Below, in pieces: positions 52,731-63,328 of a DNA stretch of 64,000 nt; position 1 is the first letter of the stretch, and the number at the start of each line of letters is the position of its first letter. The stretch lies in the NCBI RefSeq assembly GCF_900106955.1, contig NZ_FNNI01000004.1, positions 124,001-188,000 on the forward strand, given 5' to 3'. The position numbers and the translations under genes were made by a program. This DNA is from Aidingimonas halophila (GTDB lineage Bacteria; Pseudomonadota; Gammaproteobacteria; Pseudomonadales; Halomonadaceae). The notes under the pieces are model-generated. The model searched no databases, was not told where the DNA came from, and was given only the letters and a program-made list of their open reading frames with translations.

Positions 52731-55334
52731 ATGCTCAGGGTAGAGCTGTCGGCCCTTGTCGGTCGACTCAATCATGTAGCCCGGGAGGGCTTGGAGCAGG
52801 CAGCGGTGCTCTGTGCCGAACGGCAGGGCCCCGAAGTGACGTGCAGCCATCTGATGCTGGCATTGCTGGATCAGCCATTATGCGATCTGCGTTGTCTGCT
52901 CGGTACGCTGGCGATCGATGATCATGATTGGCGGGCCATCCTTACTGAGGAGTGCCGACCCGCCAGGGAGCCAGCGGTTACGACTCCCAGCTTTTCTCCC
53001 TTGCTGGTCGAACTCCTGCAGGATGCCTGGCTGCTCGCCAGTGCCGAGTACGGTCATCGGGAATTGCGCACGGGGGTGATCTTTACCGCACTGCTCCACA
53101 ATGCGTCGCGTTATCTGAGTGACCGAAGCGCCACTCTATTGGCCGAGGTCAACCGCGAGAATCTGCGTCGCCATCTCGATGCCATGACCGCCGATTCCGC
53201 AGAGACGCCATCCCTCAAGGAAACGGACAATACCACCGTTGCGCTTCCTGATGATGACAGTGCCTTGGGCCGCTTCACGGTATCGCTGACCGAACAGGCC
53301 AGACAAGGAACGCTCGATCCGGTCTTGTGCCGTGATGCCGAGATCGACCAGATGCTCGATATCCTGGGGCGCCGGCGCAAGAACAACCCCATTGTCGTCG
53401 GTGATGCCGGGGTCGGGAAAAGCGCTGTCGTCGAGGGATTGGCAGCGAGGATCGTGGCCGGCGAGGTGCCGGAGTCACTGGCTGATGTCGAGCTGTTGTC
53501 TCTGGACTTGGGGGGGCTGCAGGCCGGGGCCGCTGTCAAGGGAGAATTCGAGAAGCGTCTTAAAGGGGTGGTCGATGAAGTCAAGGCGTCGCCCCGTCCC
53601 ATCATGCTTTTCATCGATGAAGCCCATACCTTGATCGGGGCCGGAAATCAGGAAGGAGGCAGCGACGCCGCGAACCTTCTCAAACCGGCGCTGGCCAGGG
53701 GGGAACTACGAACCGTGGCGGCGACGACATGGCGAGAATACAAGCGATATATCGAGAAGGATCCGGCCTTGTCGCGTCGTTTTCAACCGGTGGCGCTGGA
53801 TGAACCGAATATCGAACAGGCACTGGTGATCCTGCGCGGGCTGCGTGATACCTACGAGCATGATCATGGTGTCTTGATCGGCGATAGCGGGCTTCGGGCC
53901 GCAGCGGAATTGTCAGCGCGCTATCTGTCAGGGCGGCAGTTGCCCGACAAGGCGATCGATGTGCTGGATACGGCTTGTGCTCGCCTGTCCCAGACGCTTC
54001 AGGTGCCGCCGCGACAGCTCAGCCATCTATACAGTGAGCGACAGGCTCTGCGTCGTGAACGCGAGCAGCTGGAACGTGAAATGCTGCTGGGACGGAATCG
54101 TGATACCGATCGGGAGGATGCGGTGGCACGGCGCCTGACGGCGCTGGATGCCGAGGCGACGACACTCGAAGAGGCCTGGCAGGCACAGCATGATTGCGTC
54201 AGTGCCATTCTCAGCCTGCATGCGCAATTGCTCGAGAGTGACGACGACGCGTCCCGGTCCTCGATTTATGCCGCCTTGGCCGATCATGAGGCGCGACTCG
54301 ACGAGTGGCAACAAACGCATGCGCTGGTCAATGCCAGTGTCGAAGAGGCGCAGATCGCTCAGGTAATCGGTGACTGGACCGGTATTCCCGTTGAACGCAT
54401 GACAGGAGACCAGCTGGCCAGACTGACGGAATTACCCGCACACCTGCGTCAAGAGGTCAAAGGGCAGGATGGGGCGATCGAACGTCTCCATCGCCATCTC
54501 CTGACAGCTCGAGCCGACCTTCGGCGCAGTGGTCGCCCCTTGGGGGCCTTCCTGCTGGTCGGTCCGAGTGGCGTCGGTAAAACCGAGACGGTATTGCAGA
54601 TCGCCGATCAACTCTACGGCAGTCGCCAACTGCTCACCACAATCAACATGTCCGAATATCAGGAGAAACATACGGTGTCTCGCCTGATCGGTTCCCCGCC
54701 GGGCTATGTCGGTTTCGGTGAAGGAGGATTGCTGACCGAGGCAATCCGACAACGGCCTTACTCGGTCGTGCTGCTTGACGAGGTTGAGAAAGCACATCCC
54801 GATGTACTCAACCTCTTCTATCAGGCCTTCGACAAGGGGGAGTTGGCTGATGGTGAAGGCCGTACGGTGGATTGCCGGAACGTCGTTTTCTTTCTGACCT
54901 CGAATCTCGGTTACGAGACAGTGGTTGCCCATGCCGACGACCGTCAGGCACTGGATGAGGCGCTTCATCCGGTATTGGCCGACTTCTTCAAACCCGCGTT
55001 GCTGGCCCGCATGGAAGTCATGCCCTATCTGCCGCTCGATGAGCGGACGCTGCATGACATTGTCGAGGCCAAATTGCAGTCATTGGTCAAGCGTATTCAG
55101 TCTCGCCATCCCTCAGCAGAGGTGACATTGGGAGAGGGGCTGACCGAGGCGATCTGTACACGGGCTACGCGTAACGAAAACGGTGCGCGCATGCTCGAAT
55201 CGATCATCGATGGCGAGCTTCTGCCGCCTCTGTCCAGACGGCTGCTGGAGCAGATGGTACAACGCGAACCGGTCCAGCGTGTCGTGCTGCAAGTCAGAGC
55301 CGAGGACGGTGAATTCATGGCGGAGGTCGACTGA
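52731..55334 (+). CDS. clpV: T6SS AAA+ ATPase TssH/ClpV
   Basis: 867 residues. Recycles contracted TssBC sheath. ClpN domain about 1-150, then two AAA+ modules: Walker [13 protein letters not shown] near 224-232 with [11 protein letters not shown]-like Walker B, and [13 protein letters not shown] near 610-618 with [12 protein letters not shown] ClpV-type middle coiled coil (about 430-530) lies between. Complete. The stop precedes the vasH start by 4 bases. Confidence 0.95.
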   Translation: MLRVELSALVGRLNHVAREGLEQAAVLCAERQGPEVTCSHLMLALLDQPLCDLRCLLGTLAIDDHDWRAILTEECRPAREPAVTTPSFSPLLVELLQDAWLLASAEYGHRELRTGVIFTALLHNASRYLSDRSATLLAEVNRENLRRHLDAMTADSAETPSLKETDNTTVALPDDDSALGRFTVSLTEQARQGTLDPVLCRDAEIDQMLDILGRRRKNNPIVVGDAGVGKSAVVEGLAARIVAGEVPESLADVELLSLDLGGLQAGAAVKGEFEKRLKGVVDEVKASPRPIMLFIDEAHTLIGAGNQEGGSDAANLLKPALARGELRTVAATTWREYKRYIEKDPALSRRFQPVALDEPNIEQALVILRGLRDTYEHDHGVLIGDSGLRAAAELSARYLSGRQLPDKAIDVLDTACARLSQTLQVPPRQLSHLYSERQALRREREQLEREMLLGRNRDTDREDAVARRLTALDAEATTLEEAWQAQHDCVSAILSLHAQLLESDDDASRSSIYAALADHEARLDEWQQTHALVNASVEEAQIAQVIGDWTGIPVERMTGDQLARLTELPAHLRQEVKGQDGAIERLHRHLLTARADLRRSGRPLGAFLLVGPSGVGKTETVLQIADQLYGSRQLLTTINMSEYQEKHTVSRLIGSPPGYVGFGEGGLLTEAIRQRPYSVVLLDEVEKAHPDVLNLFYQAFDKGELADGEGRTVDCRNVVFFLTSNLGYETVVAHADDRQALDEALHPVLADFFKPALLARMEVMPYLPLDERTLHDIVEAKLQSLVKRIQSRHPSAEVTLGEGLTEAICTRATRNENGARMLESIIDGELLPPLSRRLLEQMVQREPVQRVVLQVRAEDGEFMAEVD

Positions 55335-55338
55335 CGTC

Positions 55339-56928
55339 ATGGAAGTCGGGGGAATGGATTCTCGGCAGGCAAACAGGCATGAGTCCCAGCAGTGGCGCCT
55401 GAACGGGATGCATCAGGCGCTTTCGCTGGTGGAGTGTGAAACGCCTCGCGAGCTGCGACTATGCTGTTGCGATATCCTGCGTCGGGACTGGGGGTTCGAG
55501 TGGGTCCAGTGCCTCTATATCGATGGTGATGGGCGCTGGCTGGCGATCGATGACGCCGATGCGCGTCTGGATTGTGACGATTTTCGTCATCCCTTTGCAC
55601 ACGCCATCCGTCAGGAAACCGGGATGACGCTGGCATTGGGCGAGGCGCGGTCGCGTCTCGATCATCCTGATTTTCAACGTGACGTGGCCGAACTGCCGGT
55701 ACATTGGCGATTGAGAATCTTGCCTTTGCGTGCCAGGGATGAGCACCGCGAGTGGTTGGGGGTGCTGGCGATCGCCGGCAATGCGGTATTCTTGGACGAA
55801 AGACTCGACAGCCCTGATTTTCATGCGTTCGAAACGCTCGTCTGCCGGTTATGGGCAGCCCTGTCTCGCCGATGCGGTGAGCGCTCGCAGCGTGTTCATC
55901 TTCAGAACTCCCTGGCGCAGCTGAATACGCGTGATCGGCGCCGGTCGATGTGCGAGCAGATGGCCGTCGATATCCTCGGACAGTCCGATGCGATCCAGCG
56001 GCTTCGCCATCAAGTCGTGCGTGCCGCGGAAACCAATCTGGCGGTATTGTTACAGGGAGAGACCGGGACAGGGAAGGATCGTGTGGCGCGTGCCATTCAC
56101 CGTTTTTCAGCGCGTGGAAACGGGCCTTTCATGGCGATCAACTGTGCGGCGATCCCCGAGACATTGCTCGAATCCGAGTTGTTCGGCCACATCCGTGGCG
56201 CCTTTTCCGGTGCCGACGAATCTCGTGAAGGACTGATCGCCCAGGCGGATGGTGGCACGTTGTTTCTCGATGAGATCGGGGATATGCCCCTGGCTCTGCA
56301 AGCCAAGTTGCTCCGCGTGTTGGAGAGTGGGCGCTATCGACCGTTGGGTGCCGGTGAGGAACGTCGTGCCGATATGCGATTGATTGCTGCGACGCATCAG
56401 CCCTTACGGGAGCGCATACAGGACAAGCGTTTCCGAGCGGACCTTTTCTATCGACTCGGGCAATTTCCGGTGACTCTGCCGCCTCTGCGTGAGCGACGCG
56501 GAGATATTCCCGAACTGGCCAATGCATTTGTGCGGGATTTTTGCCACCGCGAGGGGCGAGAGGAACTGACCATAACATCGGCGGCTTTGCGTCAACTCCG
56601 TGATCGTGACTATCCGGGTAATGTCCGTGAACTCAAGAACCTGATCGATTATGCCTGCGCCATGTCACCCCCGGGTGAGGATATCGGACCCATGGCGCTA
56701 CCGGGAGAGGGCGTATCGTCAGAGTCCCCCCTCGACGCAGTGACGGCGGAAACGGATACAGCATCCGTCCGGGATTTACGGCGAGCCGTTCGTGAATATG
56801 AAGCCAGCGTGATCCGACAACGCCTGTTGTACTACGACGGTAATCGCACCCTGGCTGCTGCGAGTCTTGGTGTGCCCAAGCGGACGCTGGCACATAAATG
56901 CCAACAGATGGAACTGGATGCCAAATGA
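55339..56928 (+). CDS. vasH: Sigma-54-dependent activator VasH-like
   Basis: 529 residues from ATG 55339 (GGAGGT further upstream; ATG 55354 is an alternative). Region 1 (about 15-200) is GAF-like. The AAA+ domain has Walker [11 protein letters not shown] near 240-249, Walker [11 protein letters not shown], and the L1 loop GAFSGA (287-292) rather than the usual GAFTGA. The C-terminus holds a Fis-type helix-turn-helix ([20 protein letters not shown]). It should drive sigma-54 promoters of the T6SS, hcp or vgrG genes, as VasH does in Vibrio. Confidence 0.92.
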   Translation: MEVGGMDSRQANRHESQQWRLNGMHQALSLVECETPRELRLCCCDILRRDWGFEWVQCLYIDGDGRWLAIDDADARLDCDDFRHPFAHAIRQETGMTLALGEARSRLDHPDFQRDVAELPVHWRLRILPLRARDEHREWLGVLAIAGNAVFLDERLDSPDFHAFETLVCRLWAALSRRCGERSQRVHLQNSLAQLNTRDRRRSMCEQMAVDILGQSDAIQRLRHQVVRAAETNLAVLLQGETGTGKDRVARAIHRFSARGNGPFMAINCAAIPETLLESELFGHIRGAFSGADESREGLIAQADGGTLFLDEIGDMPLALQAKLLRVLESGRYRPLGAGEERRADMRLIAATHQPLRERIQDKRFRADLFYRLGQFPVTLPPLRERRGDIPELANAFVRDFCHREGREELTITSAALRQLRDRDYPGNVRELKNLIDYACAMSPPGEDIGPMALPGEGVSSESPLDAVTAETDTASVRDLRRAVREYEASVIRQRLLYYDGNRTLAAASLGVPKRTLAHKCQQMELDAK

Positions 56929-57560
56929 CTGCCATTTTTCTGAGGTGGATACTCCCTTTGCTGATCCTGGTGGCAGTGAGTCATATCGCATTGGCGAATG
57001 ACACCGATCGACTGGAACAGGCCAATGCCTGTGCAGAGATGGACTCTCGACTGGATCGACTCAAATGTTACGACGGAATATTCAAGACCTCGACGCCACA
57101 AGCCGCAGCATCGCGCTCCTCGCTATGGCATGCCGTCGAGCCCCTGGAGGAGGCGCGGTCCTCCGATGACTTCGGCTTCCTCGTTCGTGAAAACGACGAC
57201 GAGGTGTTCATGAGCGTGCCCGCGAAAGGCACCTCTCCGCCCAGGCCGTTACTGGTGCTGAGTTGTCAGGACACGATCACCCGCTTCCAGCTATTGATGC
57301 GTGAGCCCATCGACGGAGCGCGAAAGTCGCTGGGACTGGATACTGGACAGCAGCAGATCGAGCAGACCTGGCAGGTGCGTGACGATGGGCATGTCCTCAG
57401 TGGCGGTCGCGGCTTGCCGGCGATCGATACATTGCGGGGACTGCTCGATATCGATCGCCTGACACTCAATAGCCAAATGCCGTTGTTGGATGGATTGCGC
57501 TTCGATTTCTCGGGGTTGCGTGAAGCCATCAAACCATTGCGTGAAGCGTGCCACTGGTGA
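56925..57560 (+). CDS. T6SS accessory protein VasI/TagO-like
   Basis: 211 residues from ATG 56925 (ATGA overlap with vasH). Signal peptide at the N-terminus ([20 protein letters not shown]), then a periplasmic domain with [20 protein letters not shown] and [16 protein letters not shown]. It occupies the vasI position of the Vibrio order. Function is not established; it is not a core structural part. The assignment is by position and length. Confidence 0.75.
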   Translation: MTAIFLRWILPLLILVAVSHIALANDTDRLEQANACAEMDSRLDRLKCYDGIFKTSTPQAAASRSSLWHAVEPLEEARSSDDFGFLVRENDDEVFMSVPAKGTSPPRPLLVLSCQDTITRFQLLMREPIDGARKSLGLDTGQQQIEQTWQVRDDGHVLSGGRGLPAIDTLRGLLDIDRLTLNSQMPLLDGLRFDFSGLREAIKPLREACHW

Positions 57561-57569
57561 GGGAAAAGC

Positions 57570-59021
57570 ATGCGGATAACCACGGAGACACAGCTTTCTC
57601 CGATACTGGAATCATTATCCTTCGGCAGCGATGGCATCGGCCATGCTCTGGACGACCATGAGGAGTATGCCTGGCTGGATCAGGAAATGCTCAAGGTCGG
57701 GTCGCTCCAGCATGGCACGATTGACTGGCAGGGGGCCGAAAACTGTGCCGCGACCCTGCTTGCAGAGCAGGGCAAACATCTCAAGGTCCTGGGGCACTTG
57801 CTGCATTGCTTGCAACGGGAGGGCGATGGTATGCGCTTTGCCCTCTCTCTACGCTTGTTAAGCGGTGTGCTCGAACGCTGGTGGCATCTGGCGTATCCCT
57901 TTGCCGGGCCACGCGGTGCGAAAGGCCGAGCCCGTTTGTTTCAGCAGCTCACCCAGCGTGCCTCGGTCCTGGCTCAACATATCGATTTCACCGCTGCCGG
58001 TGATGAGTACAAGGCGTGTTGTGATGCTGTCGATGCGTTGGTCGATCAGGCGGATGGCAATGGCCTGCCGGTATCATCACTGCATGAATTGCGACGTTTA
58101 TTGGCAACGGCCGAACCTCGCGACATGGAGGTCACGCAAGACACGTCCCCATCGTCTCCGCCCCGGCAGGGGGCGGCGTCATCCACCCATACACCTGCCG
58201 CGGCTGCCGCCGACATGTCGAAGCTGGCGCTCGAATCGGGTAACGACCGAGCCAATCGACAGACCCTATTGAAGCTTGCGGATCATCTCAATGAGCAGGC
58301 TCAGGGCGAGCCCCTGGGGTATCGGCTCCGCCGCTATGCGATCTGGCATGGTATCCACGCCCCGCCGCCGTCTCGTGATGGCGGGGCGACCGAATTGATG
58401 CCCCCTTCCGCTGATCGTGTTGCCGACTACCGTGATGCTGTCGCCAGTGGCATTACACCCGAGGGAGGTGGCTACCAATGGTGGCAGCGTATCGAGCACA
58501 GTCTGGCTGTAAGTCCTTACTGGTTGGAGGGGCATCGGCTCAGTGCCGAGGTCGCCATTATGTTGGGTCACGAACGTTGTGCCGAGAGCATACGAGATGA
58601 ACTGCACCGTTTTGTGCGTCGCCTTGAAGGTATCGATGCCTTGATGTTCAACGATGGCACTCCCTTCATGGACGAGGCGACGCGTCAGTGGCTGGCGTCG
58701 TCCCCTGATGAACGCATGCAGAGTGTCAGCCATGCGGGTGGCGATCCATGGCAGGAGGCTTTCGAGGAAGCTCGTCGACGCATGAATAACGACGGATTGG
58801 CGATGGGGCTGGCCGTGCTCGAGGAGGGGCTGGATGGGGCGCGATCGCCCCGCGACGATGCCTATTGGCGGCTGGCCAGTGCCGACTTGCTACATGAGGC
58901 GGGTCTTCACGCATTGGCAAAACGGCACTATCAAGCGCTTTACCAGACGTTGAGCGACATCGACCTTTCCCGGTGGGAGCCGGGCCTGCTGTCACGACTC
59001 GAGATGTCGCTCAAGGGATGA
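57570..59021 (+). CDS. tssA: T6SS protein TssA (VasJ/ImpA_N type)
   Basis: 483 residues. N-terminal ImpA_N region (about 1-120: SPILESLSFGSDGIGHALDD, EMLKVGSLQHGTIDWQGAEN) and a long C-terminal helical VasJ-like part. TssA proteins cap or initiate sheath growth. A linker of Pro/Ser/Ala is at about 190-220. A separate start at ATG 57570 with GAGGG upstream. Confidence 0.88.
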   Translation: MRITTETQLSPILESLSFGSDGIGHALDDHEEYAWLDQEMLKVGSLQHGTIDWQGAENCAATLLAEQGKHLKVLGHLLHCLQREGDGMRFALSLRLLSGVLERWWHLAYPFAGPRGAKGRARLFQQLTQRASVLAQHIDFTAAGDEYKACCDAVDALVDQADGNGLPVSSLHELRRLLATAEPRDMEVTQDTSPSSPPRQGAASSTHTPAAAAADMSKLALESGNDRANRQTLLKLADHLNEQAQGEPLGYRLRRYAIWHGIHAPPPSRDGGATELMPPSADRVADYRDAVASGITPEGGGYQWWQRIEHSLAVSPYWLEGHRLSAEVAIMLGHERCAESIRDELHRFVRRLEGIDALMFNDGTPFMDEATRQWLASSPDERMQSVSHAGGDPWQEAFEEARRRMNNDGLAMGLAVLEEGLDGARSPRDDAYWRLASADLLHEAGLHALAKRHYQALYQTLSDIDLSRWEPGLLSRLEMSLKG

Positions 59022-59065
59022 AGGAATTTTTGCATAACGACCCATAGGGACAAGGGAACAGGCGC

Positions 59066-62000
59066 ATGTGGAGACAGTTGAAGTCAGGACTTGGACGTTG
59101 GATCCCCGGAGCATCCAGCGCGCAACGCGATATGAATCAGGCCAAAGGAATGACCAATCGCGCCAAGGGGTGGCGACGTTGGGGGATGTTGCTGGGTGGT
59201 CTGCTCGTCATCGTCGCTGTCGTGGCCGTCTGGTGGTGGGGACCGACATGGGAAGTGGCGGGCGTTCGGCCGTTGGCACCATGGTCTCACCGGCTGCTGG
59301 TCACCCTGACGCTGGTGGCTGTAGTCGCGGTGACTTGGGGAATGAGGCTGGCGCGCCATCTGCGCGACCTAAAGGCTGAGCAACAGCACGCTGAGCAACT
59401 GCAACAGGATCCTTCCCAGGCCGAGGTCGAGCAACAGGAAGCCAATCTCGATGCCATGCTGAATGAGCTGGAGGCCAATCTGGGCGGAGGGCCCAGAGCG
59501 CGTTATCGGCTTCCCTGGTATCTGGTCATGGGGGTCGAGAATGCCGGGAAAACCAGTCTGATCAACCGGTCAGGACAGAATTTCGCGCTGACCCGCGTCA
59601 TGAAAGCGTCGGGCCGTGGGCAGCGTGGCCGACTGGGATTCGACTGGTGGATCGGCGACAAGGCGGTCTTGATCGATCCGGATGGGGAGTTATTGACCCA
59701 GGGGGCCCTGGAAAACGGCTCGGTCGTCGAAACACAACGACGGTTATGGGAAAACTTCGTGGACTGGCTGGGGCGTCACCGTCCACGCCGACCGCTGGAT
59801 GGCGTCGTGCTGGTATTGGATCTGGCGCGTTTGAGCGATGCCCAGGTCGCCGTGCGCAAAGCGTATGCTTCCCTGTTACGGGCAAGACTGCGTGAGTTGA
59901 TGGAGCAACACGGGGCCCGGCTGCCGGTTTACATTACGTTCAGCAAGATGGACCTGCTGCACGGATTCGATGAATTCTTCCGCCACTATTCGCGCACTGC
60001 CCGGCGTACCCCGATGGGCTTCACATTCAGTCCGGCCTCGATCGACGAGCCCGCCGCCTGGGAACAGGAGTTCTTGGCCGGCTATGATGCCATGCTGGAA
60101 CGTTTGAACCGCAGTTTGCCGGCCCTGCTTGCCGAATGCCGCGACCATCATGAACGTGAAGCGGTGTTCCGGTTCACACGACAGTTGGCCGGGCTGCGTG
60201 AGGTCATGGCCGAGTTCCTGAGTGAAGCGCTTTCCAGTGATCGCTTTTCGACAGCGGCCATGGTGCGGGGGGCCTATTTCACTTCGGTCTATCAGCAAGG
60301 TGTGCCTGAAGATCCTTTCGTCGATGCCGCATCCCGGCGCTATGGCATGTCCGGCAGCGTCCACGCAGCGCATCGCGCAGCCCGCAGTGCGCTCTATTTC
60401 ACCGAAGAGCTGTTCGACAAGGTCATCTATCCCGAGGCGGGACTGGCTGAAAACAATGCGCGAGTGCTTCAACGTCGACGCCGTCTTCGACGCGCCAGTG
60501 TCCTGGCATGCCTATTCGTCGGCGCGGCGGTCGTAGGAGGCTGGAGTCACTACTATCAAAAGAATTCACAGGCCTTGGCCGCGGTTCGCGAAGACGCCGA
60601 GTCACTGGATGTGCTGGCTGTCGATGAGCTGTCGCGTGATGATCCCACCGGTGCCGGTTTACTGGAACCGTTGGATCGCCTGCGTCAGGCGATGCAGACA
60701 TTCGGAGATTCGCATGATCATGTGTCCTGGCTGAAGGACATGGGGCTGTATCAAGGCGCTGGTGTCGGTCGTCAGATCGACGATGCCTATATGGCCATGC
60801 TGGAGCACCAGTTCTTGCCGGCAGTGATGATCGGCATCATGGATGATATGAATCGTGCCGAGTCGGGGAGTAACGAAAAGCTCGCATTGTTACGCCTGCT
60901 ACGCATGATCTCGGATGCCAGCGGGCGGCAATCGGAACGTGTTCACGACGTCATGGCCAATCGTTGGCAGCAAGCGTTTCCCCAGCGCGGTGACACACAG
61001 CGCCGGCTTTTGAAACACCTCGATTACGCCATGGCGCATACGAATCTGGTGGGCCATGCGGCTGCCGGAGACCAGCGTGCCGAGCTGGCCATGGCCCCCT
61101 TCCAGGGCAGTATCACGTCCGCCCAGGAGGAGTTGGGGCGTCAGCCCATGGCGGAACGTGTCTATACCACGCTCAAGGAGAGAAGCGATCGCCGTAGTGG
61201 AGCCATTCTCGACTTGAGTTATGAAGTTGGACCCGTATTCACCGCGGTTTTCCAGTCCGACGAGAAATCGGCACTTCGTATTCCGAGTCTACTGACCCAG
61301 GCCGGTTTCGAGAGAGTGTTTCTCCAGCAGCTCGATCAGGCCGTCGACTTGGCATTGATCGACCTTTGGGTATTGGGCAACCGGGAAGATATCGATTTCA
61401 GTGAAACCGATAAGGATCGTCTGACCTCTGCGCTGAGAGAGCGTTATGCCAGTGACTATCATGCCACTTGGCGCCAGGCGCTGGCGTCGATCGAGCTTGA
61501 TGACATGAATAGTCTGTCCCGAACGGTTGAGCTGATGGACACCTTGCTGGGAGCGAGCCGGCCGATGGACCGACTGGTCGATGAAGTCGCGCAACAGACA
61601 AGACTTTATCCGGACTTGCCAGAGGACGATGAAGCGGCTCGTCGGGCCTTGGAACGTTCGCCTCGCTACCAATTGGCTCGAGAGGTGGAGAAACCCTTCC
61701 GCGCCCTGAATGCGCTACCGGAAGACGATGACGACAGGTCGTCCCTGGAGGACATCAAGTCCGCCATGGCGGACTTGCGCGATTATCTCGAGGCGATACA
61801 GGAAGACAATGACACCGGCAGGGCGGCTTTTGTCGCGGCACGCGACAGGTTGGCATTGCAGGGCGGAGCACCGATCGATGATCTGGAACGCCTCGCTGAC
61901 GACATGCCGGCCCCGGTTGACCGTTTACTGGGTCAGCTTGCCGATCGTAGCTGGCAACTGTTGATGAAGCGGGCCATCAGCCATCTCGAAACTCAGTGGA

Positions 62001-62707
62001 TCGACGATGTCGTGGTGCCTTATGAGGAGACTCTGGCGGGCCGATATCCGCTGGTCGCGTCCTCGGATCGGGATGTCGCGCTGGAGGACTTCGAGACATT
62101 CTTTGCACAGGACGGAGTGCTCGATGGGTTTTACCAGGACCAATTGCAGCCTTTTGTTGAGGCCGCACCGGAAGAACTCCGGGACGACGATGGTGAGTCG
62201 TTGCTCGACGATGACGTTTTCGTCGCGATTGAGCAGGCGGAACGCATTCGAGAGGCCTATTTCGATCGTGATGGTGCGTTGGATGTCGAATTCCGGCTTG
62301 AACCTGTCAATCTGAGTTCCGACAAGCGTCGCAGCGTGATCAGCGTCGACGGCCAGTTGATCGAGTACACTCATGGCACCCGACGCAGTGTTTCCATGGT
62401 ATGGCCCAATGGGGTGCGGGGAGCCAACGAGAGTCGACTCACGTTGGTTCCCAGTGAAGTCAACCGTTCGCCGCGCAGTGTACGTCGCGATGGTGCCTGG
62501 GCTTGGTTCCGGTTGATGGATGAGGCGGAGATCGTCGGTGCCAGCGAGCGCGAGCTCGACCTGCGCTTCAATGTGGATGGTGGCAGCATGCGCTACCGAT
62601 TACGGGCTGATGGCTCCAGAAACCCCTTCACTCGGCAACTCGTCGGCGATTTTCATCTGCCCACCGCATTGTATGCTGAAGGAGACAGCGATGCTGACGA
62701 CGCTTAA
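59066..62707 (+). CDS. tssM: T6SS inner-membrane protein TssM/IcmF (VasK)
   Basis: 1213 residues, full length. Two N-terminal transmembrane helices (residues about 35-100), a cytoplasmic NTPase-like domain with Walker A GVENAGKTSLIN near 156-167, a third transmembrane helix near 475-495 (SVLACLFVGAAVVGGWSHYY), then a large periplasmic part ending in the C-terminal beta domain that binds TssJ. The Walker A is intact, so NTP-dependent gating is possible. The 3' end overlaps the GNAT gene by 17 bases. Confidence 0.95.
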   Translation: MWRQLKSGLGRWIPGASSAQRDMNQAKGMTNRAKGWRRWGMLLGGLLVIVAVVAVWWWGPTWEVAGVRPLAPWSHRLLVTLTLVAVVAVTWGMRLARHLRDLKAEQQHAEQLQQDPSQAEVEQQEANLDAMLNELEANLGGGPRARYRLPWYLVMGVENAGKTSLINRSGQNFALTRVMKASGRGQRGRLGFDWWIGDKAVLIDPDGELLTQGALENGSVVETQRRLWENFVDWLGRHRPRRPLDGVVLVLDLARLSDAQVAVRKAYASLLRARLRELMEQHGARLPVYITFSKMDLLHGFDEFFRHYSRTARRTPMGFTFSPASIDEPAAWEQEFLAGYDAMLERLNRSLPALLAECRDHHEREAVFRFTRQLAGLREVMAEFLSEALSSDRFSTAAMVRGAYFTSVYQQGVPEDPFVDAASRRYGMSGSVHAAHRAARSALYFTEELFDKVIYPEAGLAENNARVLQRRRRLRRASVLACLFVGAAVVGGWSHYYQKNSQALAAVREDAESLDVLAVDELSRDDPTGAGLLEPLDRLRQAMQTFGDSHDHVSWLKDMGLYQGAGVGRQIDDAYMAMLEHQFLPAVMIGIMDDMNRAESGSNEKLALLRLLRMISDASGRQSERVHDVMANRWQQAFPQRGDTQRRLLKHLDYAMAHTNLVGHAAAGDQRAELAMAPFQGSITSAQEELGRQPMAERVYTTLKERSDRRSGAILDLSYEVGPVFTAVFQSDEKSALRIPSLLTQAGFERVFLQQLDQAVDLALIDLWVLGNREDIDFSETDKDRLTSALRERYASDYHATWRQALASIELDDMNSLSRTVELMDTLLGASRPMDRLVDEVAQQTRLYPDLPEDDEAARRALERSPRYQLAREVEKPFRALNALPEDDDDRSSLEDIKSAMADLRDYLEAIQEDNDTGRAAFVAARDRLALQGGAPIDDLERLADDMPAPVDRLLGQLADRSWQLLMKRAISHLETQWIDDVVVPYEETLAGRYPLVASSDRDVALEDFETFFAQDGVLDGFYQDQLQPFVEAAPEELRDDDGESLLDDDVFVAIEQAERIREAYFDRDGALDVEFRLEPVNLSSDKRRSVISVDGQLIEYTHGTRRSVSMVWPNGVRGANESRLTLVPSEVNRSPRSVRRDGAWAWFRLMDEAEIVGASERELDLRFNVDGGSMRYRLRADGSRNPFTRQLVGDFHLPTALYAEGDSDADDA

Positions 62708-63278
62708 ACAGTGGTTCTCATCGGTATCAGGAGACCGGCCGGAAGCGAGTATGGAAGGGCAGGAGGCCATATCCCCTTCGCTGGTCTCTCCCGACCCGGA
62801 AGATATCGAGCGCTTTCTGGAGGCGGCGGAACGTGCCGAAAGGCACGGCCACTCACCGTGGGTCATGAATGACAGTCACCGGATCGATACCTTACGGCGG
62901 GCCCTGGAGTTCACCCTGCATCGAGGCGTGTGGCTACAGCCTGATGGTGAACGCGTGGCGTATTGGCAGGGACAACTGCTGCGGTTGCGGCACGGTCAAG
63001 GACCCACACTGGGGATGGCGTTGGTCTGTCGGCCCGATGAGGAATCTGCATGGCAGTTGCGGTTTTTCTTCATCGAGCCGGAGTGGCAGGGGCATGGTCA
63101 CGGTGCGCGGCTATTGCAGGCCCTGCGAGGCACTCTGGAAGGCGCCCCGTTACAGGTTCGCCTGCCGCTATCCTGTCATGCCGCCGTTCGTAGTCTCGAG
63201 CAAGCGGGATTCGACCGCATGCACGTCGATGCCGGCGAGGTGGTGCGCTTCGAGGCATCGGCGATATGGCGACGGTGA
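62691..63278 (+). CDS. GNAT-type acetyltransferase coupled to tssM
   Basis: 195 residues from ATG 62691 (AAGGAGA upstream; an ATG at 62673 is in frame but lies further inside tssM). The last 100 residues form a GNAT fold, with the acetyl-CoA loop in FFIEPEWQGHGHGARLLQAL and the following VRSLEQAGFDRMHVDAGEVV. The N-terminal 55 residues (MLTTLKQWFSSVSGDRPEAS) are a non-GNAT extension. Translational coupling to tssM suggests co-production with the secretion system. It might acetylate a T6SS part, a cargo or an unrelated substrate; this is open. Confidence 0.75.
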   Translation: MLTTLKQWFSSVSGDRPEASMEGQEAISPSLVSPDPEDIERFLEAAERAERHGHSPWVMNDSHRIDTLRRALEFTLHRGVWLQPDGERVAYWQGQLLRLRHGQGPTLGMALVCRPDEESAWQLRFFFIEPEWQGHGHGARLLQALRGTLEGAPLQVRLPLSCHAAVRSLEQAGFDRMHVDAGEVVRFEASAIWRR

Positions 63279-63328
63279 ATCATCGGCAACCGCCGCCGCA
63301 TACCTCTATCACGATATCGCTCGTTGCA

